A stretch of DNA of 64,000 nt from Impatiens glandulifera. Taxonomy: Eukaryota > Streptophyta > Magnoliopsida > Ericales > Balsaminaceae. The DNA is taken from positions 26,119,905 to 26,183,904 of the forward strand of contig NC_061866.1 of NCBI RefSeq assembly GCF_907164915.1, in the 5' to 3' direction. Positions within the stretch are counted from its first letter, which is position 1, and each line of letters starts with the position of its first letter. The position numbers and the translations under genes are program-made. Below the pieces are notes generated by a model that saw only the letters and a program-made list of their open reading frames with translations, was not told where the DNA came from and did not search any database. Shown here piece after piece: positions 55,794 to 64,000 of the stretch.

Positions 55794-56700
55794 TAACCTC
55801 CCAAAGTTGGTTGATATAGCCAAGTGGCCTGAATCAACTAAAATATTTATGGTATTTTGGTTGTTGTTTCGGCCAATTGCTAAAATAAGCATGATTGGTG
55901 CCTAAATGAGTGAGAGAAATGATCACCGAAGTTGGGTGATCATTTCACCTTTCAAATTAACCGAAATGGTTGAGAAACAGCAGAGTTCCATCTTTGAAAA
56001 ATCAAAGATTGTTATTGTTCTTATCCTTCTGGCAATCGCGATAGGCATGACGGACGAGGGATGAAACAACATCATTCCGGCGCATTTGGCAAACGCATAC
56101 CGTTTCATTAGCACTCCGTTGCATTTCGTCCACGATCGAACGCTTCGTTGATGTGTTAGCTAACAGGCATTAACTGATCAAGGGTGGCACAGCGTGCGTT
56201 TCTTTTACTTCGGCAGGCGACACGGGCACTTCTAAGATGTTTGATGAATATACATCGCCTATCTGATGGATGTGATTTCGGTTGTACCGATCCTTATGGA
56301 TTTTGGCTACACCTGATTACAATATTTATTTTTATTTTAAACCTTAAAGGTGTATTCTAAATTTATTTTTCTTTCCCCTTTTGGATTTAATTTTAATATT
56401 TTCAATATGCAAAATATTTAAATTAAACATGACAAATATTTTTCCAATTTTTAATTTTTTTGCATATTTTTGGATTAAATAAATAATTTTTGGGATAAAA
56501 TGGGTACCATATTTCATCATAAATTATTTATTTTAATCCCATAATTTTTTTCATTATTTTGAGATAAAATGAGTACAACTTTTATCTCAAATAATTTATA
56601 TTATTTTAGTTGACCATTGTCCTTAATTAATTATATTTTAATTATCACAATAATGAATCTAATTAATTGTTTAATTAAGTTTTTGGACTTAGGGTTAATT
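55794..56700. other. Non-coding remnant
   Basis: No ORF. An inverted repeat GATCACC..GGTGATC lies near 55921-55951. 56330-56700 is very AT-rich with repeated AATAATTT/TTATTTA words. Confidence 0.4.
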
Positions 56701-56756
56701 ATTTTGATTTTATTTATTTGAAAACAAATCAAAATAATTATTTTAAGTTTATAAAT

Positions 56757-57290
56757 TGGGTATGTAGATTCTTAGTACTTACAGATGATATTCTCAAAAT
56801 GCTATTGAAAAGTCGACCATACATCCACCATTCGTACTACAAAGAGGAGAATATTACCCATGTATATTTTGCGGATGATCTTTTTATTGTAGCACATGCG
56901 GATGTTGATTCTATTAAAACAATTAGAAAGGCATTAACAATATTTTTCTAGTGTTACCAGACTTTACATAAAAGGACAAGAGTTTGGCATTTTACGGTAG
57001 TGCTAAGGTGGACATGAAGGTGGAAATTTACAGCATTCTCGACATGAAGGAGGGCTCGCTACAAATTCGTTATCTTGGGGTTCCTTTGTGAGCTAAGTAT
57101 ATTCAAGTTTCACATTGTAGACCACTTATGAGAAAGTCAATAACTCTATAAATGGTTGGGCTACAAAGAAAGTCTCGTATGCTGGTCGTATTGAACTTGT
57201 TATGAGGGTGATTATGGGCACTATCGGCTTCTCGGCGCAACAACTTGTTCTTCCAAAAAATGTGATGAAAGATGTTGATCCATACCGATT
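56757..57290 (+). pseudogene. LINE (L1-type) reverse transcriptase fragment
   Basis: ITHVYFADDLFIVAHADVDSI, with the FADD catalytic motif at 56868-56879, is typical of plant L1 reverse transcriptase. It is followed, after a stop and a frameshift near 56950, by KEGSLQIRYLGVP near 57047 and a QQLVLPK.VM word near 57240, in the order known for L1. Both ends are truncated; the right end joins the inverted E remnant. Inactive. Confidence 0.75.
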
Positions 57291-57399
57291 ATGGTTGGGT
57301 AATTGTTTGGATCATGTTTGATCCATCCCGATCATGTTTAATTAAAATAAAAAATTTCAAAATAGTTAAAAAATTTAAGTTGTTTTATTGGTCCCAACG

Positions 57400-58056
57400 A
57401 ACAGCTAGTGTTCTTGTTTTGGTACTAATTACGTATATGGAGTATAAGGAAGTTATTGGTTAGCTCCTTACACTTCAAAATAGTTTTAATACTCTAAAAA
57501 CCCCCATTGTTGGTTACAAACTGTTTTGAACAAATTGATCATCACCCATGTCGATTGATATCTTCGGGTGATGTTCTAAATGTTACTAGGAGCTTTGTGA
57601 AACTACCTAGGCCCTTGGATGGATGAATCCAAGCCTCTGTCAAAATTGTAAAATCTGTAATTTTGATATTCATAAGGACCGGTAGGTCCGATCGAGTACC
57701 AAAAGATCTGACTATGGATTTTCGATCCCGGACTAAGAGGTGTAACCGAGAAATTTAACCCATGACCGATAGGTCCAGCCGAGTCTTGTAAATCATGACC
57801 GAGAGGTCCGACCGGTGTTATTTAGCTAGGATTGAGAGATCCCGAGAATTTTTACATCCAACCGAGAGTTCAGACCCATGACCGAGAATTCCCAAACTTT
57901 GGACTAATAAAATTAGCTTATGGCTAACCCAAGATCGGTGGTTTTTATACCCCGACCGATAATCTCAATCAAGGATCGAGAGTCCTTAGCACCTCGACCG
58001 AGGCTTCTTATCCTGGACCGATGCGTCTGACCGAGGGTCTTAGACCCCGACCAATG
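57400..58056 (-). mobile_element. Remnant E, inverted second copy
   Basis: Matches 44580-45180 in reverse: the segment at 57420-57665, then CCGAGAGGTCCGACCG repeats at 57670-58040. The E copies lie in opposite orientation on either side of C1. Confidence 0.5.
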
Positions 58057-58859
58057 AAAATTATTAGGATCTGTGTCAACTATAGAGAGGGGGTTCTGAA
58101 TATAGTTAACAACTTTCAACTTTCAATTCGATATTAATCCTATGAGGGATTAAGATATGTTTCTATTCATAACAAATCTTCGCAAGCTCTTGACCGAATT
58201 CAAGTGTGAAACTACTACATCACGAATGCAAGAAGCAAAAAGAAAATAACACACCGACTTTTATGGATGTTCGGAGATAAAACTCCTACATCACCCCTTC
58301 TTCTGTTTCCATAAGGACATTCACTAGAAGACTTTGATTGGTATAGAACACTACACAAATCCGGTCAAATACACTGGACTTAACAACTACCTGTTTCTGA
58401 ACTCCTAGCTAATTTTATGTTGAACAGAACAACCTATATTCAACGTACAATACTTAGATTTCACATAGAAAGGAAAGTGTATAGCTTCAGAGAATTCGAG
58501 AATGTCTATGAAAGTGCGAGAGAGTGACCGAGAGATTCGTCATTGTCCTTGAATTTCTTTTTATACTGAAGACACAACAACGGTTGAATATTCGTATTTG
58601 ATATGTGTCAGTTATCCGTTGGATGTACACCAGGTGTACAGAAAGGTACAAAAACATATATTCGTTGGAACGTGGCATAACAGATTATACTGGAGAATAT
58701 TCGTTAGAATGTGGAGTACGGGAAGGTACAAAACGGACTGAAGGAATATTGAGTACGTGGCACTTGAATCGTTTCAACTTTGATAAACAGACTGGCCAGA
58801 CGCTGCTTATGGGCTGAGCAGAAGGTTAGAGACTTCTTCAAACGACAATTGAAGCAAGG

Positions 58860-59290
58860 CATTTACTCACGCACTTCTTCAAACTTCAAGTCTGATGAAG
58901 TTTAGACGACATATGTTCGCGCACTACTTCAGACCTTGTCTGATGTAATTCTGAATTCGTATGCTCGCGCATTACTTCAGACCACGTCAGATGTATGTCA
59001 GACTTCTTTTGCTCGCGCACTTCTTTAGACTACAAGTCTGATGAAGTTCAGACAACATTTGCTCGCACATTACTTCAGACCACATCTGATGAAATTTAGA
59101 CTTTGTCTGCTCACGATTAATTCAGACCATGTATGATGTAATTCAGACTTTGTATGCTCGCGCATTACTTTAGACCATGTCTGATGTAATTCAGACTTTG
59201 TCTGCTCGTGCATTACTTTAGACTAACACGTCTGATGTAGTTAGACGACGTCTGCTCACACTTGCTTCAGACTACATCTGGAGAAATTCG
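58860..59290 (-). repeat. GTCTGA/TCAGAC minisatellite in LTR G
   Basis: Eight or so units with GCTCGCGCATTACTTCAGAC and GTCTGATGTAATTCAGAC; each unit pairs with itself as an imperfect palindrome. Confidence 0.8.
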
Positions 59291-59430
59291 TCTTTTGAGC
59301 TGTACTTGTACACAGACAATTTACACAACTTAGTTTTGTTCAGACCACAACTTAATTTTGTTTCATCCACGACATAGTTTTATCACGACCATATCATTAA
59401 AACTATTTCGTATTTGTTCTCTTAAGTTTA

Positions 59431-59903
59431 TGTTAAGCTTGAAACAATAACTGAGCCTTTCGAGTTCTTTAATTCAAGAAACGGGTTCTTGATAGTTGAG
59501 ACCGATGATGGAATTCAATACTCAAGCGCAGCGGACATAGAGTGAGAAGAGAATTCGAGGTTAAGGAGAGAAGAACCGAAGGTGAGAAGAGAAATACTAC
59601 TAGAATACACCTAATAGTCCAAGATAAGGGTCTAAGACCTAGAGAATAACTTAGAGTAACAACTTTCACAAGCTTCAATTCATGCCAAAAAGTGGGGTGG
59701 GCATCAGCATTTAAAGCGGCTGAATTACCCAAGAGTAGTTGGTTACAAACTTGTTACAACAACATGTAGAAATAACAATATTCGGTTTAAGAGAAATAAG
59801 AGAGAAAGGAAATAAAACAGAATTATTCAACAAAAAATATAAACCGGCCCAAGTGTTCTATAGGACCGTGGAGGGTGCACTTTCTTATCTGTGGATCGTA
59901 ATA
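59431..59903 (-). repeat. Element F downstream LTR
   Basis: 473 bp; on the - strand TATTACGATCC (first bases changed from TGTTACG) to CAAGCTTAACA. Confidence 0.88.
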
Positions 59904-59925
59904 TAATCTCCCCCATCAGAAGTTT
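59904..59925 (-). other. Polypurine tract, element F
   Basis: TGATGGGGGAGATTA on the - strand, adjoining the LTR. Confidence 0.75.
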
Positions 59926-60105
59926 GTCGACCTCGATGAAAAGAACGTGGATTGGTTAGCCTCTAATGCGCATCCTCAATACTTCAAAAAAGACTATTGC
60001 TTCGGTAGGGCTTCAGAATATTCAGCAAAGGTCGCAGCATAGGACCGGACTTCTTAAAAAACTTTCGGCAGAATCGTTTCAATAGTGGAGCTGGTCGGGT
60101 CCTTG

Positions 60106-61917
60106 TCATTCCTTCCATGTAAGGTCGAGTTTTTCATTGCTTAGAGCTGACCTTTGTTGCTGCAATATCTCCAGCGCCTGGTGCAAAATTAATTTCTTCC
60201 AGATTCGATTATACTCTATAGTATCTTCAAAAATCCAGGCCAAGTCATTTTCCCGAACCAGCAAAACAGGGGCAACGAAAGAACCATAACTTCTAATTAG
60301 ATATTCAGGAAAGTCTTCCAAGGTCATTACCGCGAGGGAAACAGTTTGGCCTTCGTGCTGACTATTTATTTTCACTTTGGCAGCAACACTACATTCTTCC
60401 CAAGTTTTGTCCAGCTGGTTTCCATGCAACAAGGTGACCCGCGACTGAGGAATCTCTTTCAGGACCGTGGTTATGCCTTGCTTCTCATAAGATAAGGTCA
60501 GCTTTTCGAAGTTCCAAGATGAGGGACCTAAAGTAATCAGTCATTCAATGCCTAGAACAATATCATATCCGTCCATGGAAATTACCTTCATTTCTGTTTG
60601 ATATTCATTGCCTTCCATCGACCACTTCAAGTCTTTGCAAACACCAGAGCATAACACATTGGACCCATCGACCACTCTAACTGATTGCACCCGGGTTGCT
60701 ATGCTTTTGTGGTCTATTTTCTCCAAAATCTTGTTATTGATAAAATTGTGGGTGCTACTTGTATCGATCAATATCACTACCGATAGATTCCCAACTTTGC
60801 CAAGAATCTGGAGCGTTTGAAAAGCTTTAGAACCGGTCAATGCATGTAAGGATATGGCTGGTTCTTCCCTTGGCCCGAGAAACGAAGGTAGATCATCAAA
60901 AACAGGTTCTTGATCGGGTTCTTGGTCTTCTTGATTGGTCGAGACCATGAATAACTTTGATTTACACCTATGGTTTGGTTGCCATTTTTCATTGTAAGAG
61001 TAACATGGGCCCTTCTTTCTCTTTTCATCCATTGAGGCTGTGTCTATTTGCTTAACATGGCCCTGGTTTGCACTTGAAGAGGACCCATATGATGAATTCT
61101 TGAAGTCGGTATTGGTGTTTGGCCCAGCTGTGTTGATATTGGATGGCGTGGGCGGCAACGGTCCTTCAGCGTTGTACAAGTTACCACTGCTCATTAAGGA
61201 CTGATATGTTGCTTCTTGGACTTTAGCCATGGCCATGGCTTCGTTTAGAGAATCCGGGAATCGCAACCTAATGCAGTTTGCAATCTCCTCCCTTAGACCG
61301 GACAAGTAGCAATCTATGACGTATTCCCTTGGTATGCTATAGATTTTTTGAGAGATCGACATGTATCGCAGATTATATTCTTGAACCGACCCAACCTGTT
61401 TCAAATTCATCAGCTGTCTCATTGGAATGTCGTGTATAGAGGGCCCAAATTGCGTCATAAGATCTCTTTTGAACACGTCCCAAGATAATGCTTCTATATG
61501 ATTGTGGTTCTCAAGATATGACCCATACCATATTGCTTCGCTAGAAAAGTGAATGGGGGCAATTTCTAATTTAGTGGCATCCCTAGTTTTGTCCACCCTG
61601 AATAATTGCTCGGCGGATATTAGCCAACCCTTAACATCCGACCCATCAAACCGAGAAAAATCGACCTTGGTTAGCCGAGTGGGAGGAACATAATGTTGGT
61701 CGTGGTTCTGACCAGGGTGTTGGGGTCTAAATGGAGAAGGACCGTGGAAAGAATTATCATCATAGGGTCTATTGTGGGGTTCTTGCACATTTCCAGATGC
61801 CCCGCTCTTAAAGGATGTCATTCGTTCTTCAGCCGCATCAAATCTTCGGTCTATGGCAGCTTGCATCACAGCTGTTTGTTGGGACAGATTTTCAATAAGG
61901 GCTTTGAGCGCATCCAT
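60106..61917 (-). pseudogene. gag: Element F gag-protease ORF, one in-frame stop
   Basis: 604 codons from ATG 61917. N-terminal helical part (QQTAVMQAAIDRRFD), retrotransposon Gag domain at about residues 95-220 (DFSRFDGSDVKGWL, IHFSSEAIWYGSYL, QYNLRYMSIS-like text), and a knuckle-like CYSYNEKWQPNHRC near residue 305 that lacks the second cysteine. The protease region is near residue 385, where the active site reads LIDTSSTHNFI (family D-S/T-G; here the glycine is serine). A TGA at 60541 replaces a TGG codon after VLGIE; the same frame runs on to 60106 (WNFEKLTL, LHGN). Gypsy, probably Tekay- or Reina-like. Confidence 0.85.
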
Positions 61918-61960
61918 TTATGATTGCTGACGAGTTTCTACCATTTTTGAGAATCGACCA

Positions 61961-61972
61961 GCTCTGATACCA
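61961..61972 (-). other. Primer binding site, element F
   Basis: TGGTATCAGAGC on the - strand, three bases from the LTR at 61976; tRNA-iMet. Confidence 0.85.
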
Positions 61973-61975
61973 ATA

Positions 61976-62448
61976 TGTTAAGCTTGAAACAATAACCGAT
62001 CCTTTCGAGTTCTTTAATTCAAGAAACGGGTTCTTGATAGTTTGGATCGATGATGGAATTCAATACTCAAACGCAGTGGACATAGAGTGAGAAGAGAATT
62101 CGAGGTTAAGGAGAGAAGAACCGAAAGTGAGAAGAGAAATGCTACTAGAATACACCTAGTAGTCCAAGATAGGGGTCCAAGACCGAGAGAATAACTTAGA
62201 GTAACAACTTTCACAAGCGTCAATTGATGCCAAAAAGTGGGGTGGGCATCAGCATTTAAAGCGGCTGAATAACCCAAGAGTAGTCGGTTACAAACTTGTT
62301 ACAACAATTTGTAGAAATAACAGTATTCGGTTTAAGAGAAATAAGAGAGAAAGGAAACAAAACAGAATTATTCAACAAAAAACATAAACCGGCCCAAGTG
62401 TTCCATAGGACCGTGGAGGGTGCACTTTCTTATCCGTGGATCGTAACA
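61976..62448 (-). repeat. Element F upstream LTR
   Basis: 473 bp; on the - strand TGTTACGATCC to CAAGCTTAACA. No tandem repeats inside. Confidence 0.9.
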
Positions 62449-62513
62449 GTTTGTTAATTAATTATTTCTCTCTTAATTAATTTTCTTTTTTCTTTATTTA
62501 ACTTAATCTAACA

Positions 62514-62667
62514 ATTTCCCCATTTTTGATGATGCTAAAACTAAGTTCAAATCATGTTAAGAACGCGAGCTCAAAAACTAGTAAATATACTTATAACAAA
62601 AATAAAATACATAAAATAGTAGTTTAAGATCCTTCCCTTTTAATTCTTGAATTTATATCTTAGAGTC
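62514..62667 (-). other. Element G polypurine tract and short internal remnant
   Basis: On the - strand AAAAATGGGGAAAT adjoins the LTR at 62513; upstream text TTAGTTTTAGCATCATC parallels the C2 tract at 30706-30725. The rest is AT-rich, no ORF. Confidence 0.6.
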
Positions 62668-63830
62668 CCCTTTCGCCGAACATGTCGGACGAGCCTTAAT
62701 CGCTACTCGCCGGTTACACCACTTCACTCTTGATGTAATACAAATAACTCAATACAACAACAACGCTTTCAATAATTGAAACAGCTATTTAGGATCGCGC
62801 GTGAGATTTCTTTTTACAGTTGGATGCTTAATTTTCTCTCACTTAAGATTTTCGAACCGTTTTTTGACAATTTTGATTCTTCGCAAAATTTCTTCCTTGG
62901 CTTCTATTTATATAAAAAATATGACAACGGTCATATTTTCTCTCTCCAGGAGATTGGCCATCTGAAGCCGGTAATGATCAAGAGACTTGGACGCCTTTCC
63001 TCTTGGACAGATCATTTTGGACACATGGCAGACATGCATGCACCGTTCAGGTTCAGGTGGCGTGCATGTTTTGCTAATTTGAACATCTGGAAAACATGGA
63101 TGCATCGGCCGCCTGTTCAGAGATATGCTAAAGATCTTGGATAAACCTTCCTGACAAATAATTGCTTTCTGGAGATTGCTTCTGGATTTGGACAAGCATG
63201 CCTGACATCTACCTACTGCTTGCAGGTTGCTTCTGGACTGAGACAAGCATGCCTGACAGCTACCTACTGCCTGCAGTTCATTTAATAATCGGATCTTGAC
63301 AGCATTTAATCAACTGGAGCATTTAATAAACCGGAACTCATTTATGACCGGCCATGCTTCATTAAGTGTCGGTTGACCGATCCGGTTTGACCGGAGCCTT
63401 CTTTCATTAAATGACTGTTTGACCGATCTCCTAACTGAGCCAGTTGACCGAACTCCTTGACAAGCATGCCTGACATTTACCTACTGCTTGCAGGTTGCTT
63501 CTGGACTGAGACAAGCATGCATGACAGCCACTTGGTGCCTGCAGTTCATTTAATAACCGGAGCTTGACAGCATTTAATCAACTGGAGCATTTAATAAACC
63601 GGAACTCATTTATGACCGGCCATGCTTCATTAAGTTCTGGTTGACCGATCCGGTTTGACCGGAGCCTTCTTTCATTAAATGTCTGTTTGACCGATCTCCT
63701 AACTAAGTCGGTTGACCGATCTCCGGTTGACCGAGCTTTCACTTCAAACCTAAGTCAAACCGGTATATATTTCCAAACCGATCTTGCCTATAGGTAAATT
63801 TCGGATTTTGCTCAGTTTCCCTGAAATAGC
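62668..63830 (-). mobile_element. B-like LTR remnant with internal duplication
   Basis: On the - strand, GAGTTATTTGTATTACATC and GTAACCGGCGAGTAGCGA (62760-62690) match the region downstream of the TATA box in the B LTR. A TATATAAAT box with GACCGTTG beside it lies near 62910-62945. The ACCGG-rich U3 extends to about 63800. The LTR 3' part, with the conserved block, is missing on the left. Outer end not located. Confidence 0.6.
63191..63726. repeat. 268-bp tandem duplication in U3
   Basis: GACAAGCATGCCTGACAT begins at 63191 and again at 63459; the following 268 bp are repeated with few changes. Each copy itself holds two GACAAGCATGCxTGACAG words and ACCGATCCGG elements. Confidence 0.88.
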
Positions 63831-64000
63831 AAAACTTTAAATATTATTTGCAGTTGGTGAGATTTGATCTCTGGTCACCTGTCTGACAAGCAAGAGTGTT
63901 TACGACTACGCTACAACAGCTTCTTGTTATAATTAAGCCAATTAATATACTTGATATGACTTAGTGGTTTAACATATTTATTTGAACTTAATTTATCTAT
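63831..64000. other. Unassigned end of window
   Basis: No ORF. GAGATTTGATCTCTGGTCACC near 63868 recalls the 3' half of a tRNA-like sequence often seen near plant repeats, but no full tRNA fold is present. Confidence 0.25.

Larger units (their letters stand above)
59431..62448 (-). mobile_element. Element F: 3.0-kb gypsy element encoding only gag-protease (TR-GAG-like)
   Basis: Two 473-bp LTRs (59431-59903 and 61976-62448), about 25 differences by eye. Flanks GTTTA (59426-59430) and GTTTG (62449-62453) are a 5-bp duplication with one change inside the G LTR. The - strand order is LTR, primer site, one long ORF, polypurine tract, LTR. No reverse transcriptase, RNase H or integrase. This matches the described class of non-autonomous elements with terminal repeats and only a gag domain. 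Confidence 0.9.
58062..62513 (-). mobile_element. Copia-type LTR of element G, interrupted by element F
   Basis: On the - strand it starts TGTTAGATTAAG at 62513 next to a polypurine tract, and ends GATCCTAATA at 58062, a mutated GATCCTAACA as in A and B. Without F it is about 1.43 kb. It carries the conserved block at 58297-58258 and a tandem repeat of about 48 bp with TTCAGACCACGTCTGATG at 58860-59290. The internal region of G lies to the right but is recognisable only for about 100 bp. Confidence 0.7.

Noticed and set aside
63854..63925. Possible tRNA or SINE on the - strand
   Set aside because: Only one B-box-like word; no acceptor stem or full cloverleaf can be drawn.
1..64000. Host protein-coding gene
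   Set aside because: Every substantial ORF belongs to a retroelement or its remnants; no exon-intron pattern or conserved host domain was seen.

Overview
Higher-plant nuclear DNA, almost certainly a eudicot repeat block. The window holds no recognisable host gene, rRNA or tRNA. It is a mosaic of LTR retrotransposons nested in one another, mostly Ty1/copia elements of the Sirevirus (SIRE/Maximus) type. The evidence for this is long LTRs of 1.1-2.2 kb, a tRNA-Met primer site (TGGTATCAGAGC), Sirevirus-like reverse transcriptase text, arrays of polypurine tracts, and large extra ORFs between pol and the 3' LTR. An asterid source is possible because the extra ORFs resemble proteins I associate with that group, but this is a weak guess from memory.

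Left half (1-28 kb). Positions 1-1055 are part of a gypsy-type LTR, cut by the window edge. Element A (1056-26808, + strand) is inserted in it. A carries a solo LTR of its own family in its integrase (4806-5973, - strand, TSD GTTTA). It also carries a complete 14,056-bp Sirevirus, element B, in its reverse transcriptase (7554-21609, TSD CTTGA, two 1231-bp LTRs differing at about 36 sites by eye). The right LTR of A is also the left LTR of a second copy (A2) that stops inside gag at about 27720.

Middle (28-45 kb). Element C2 lies on the - strand (about 28255-41436). Its downstream LTR holds a 2174-bp gypsy-type solo LTR (28366-30539) and its upstream LTR holds the 1527-bp solo LTR D (39884-41410). 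Its gag start is replaced by a 5'-truncated C-family LTR (36522-38442) that meets the C2 LTR end to end. Old gypsy-like and ORF remnants follow to 45.3 kb.

Right part (45-64 kb). Element C1 (45294-55788, TSD ATTTA) has gag and a 993-codon accessory ORF but no pol. After it come a LINE fragment, an inverted copy of the 44-kb remnant, and the LTR of a copia element G. Inside G sits F, a 3.0-kb gypsy element that encodes only gag-protease. The last 1.3 kb is a B-like LTR remnant with a 268-bp tandem duplication.

Most notable signal: the Sirevirus-like elements share a family of accessory genes (three in tandem in B, one each in A, C1 and C2). They have a common N-terminal domain of about 200 residues, marked by SGL..FL, EFF, LPTEG, NW and QLS..L..LGV. 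Most have a private TATA box and a pyrimidine-rich leader. LTRs of otherwise dissimilar families share a conserved block (GGGGTGACGTAGGAG, a short loop, CTCCGAACATCCATAAA). Four gag-pol borders share an acceptor-like motif next to a +1 frame change. Nearly all coding regions are broken; the best preserved gene is the accessory ORF at 50328-53309.
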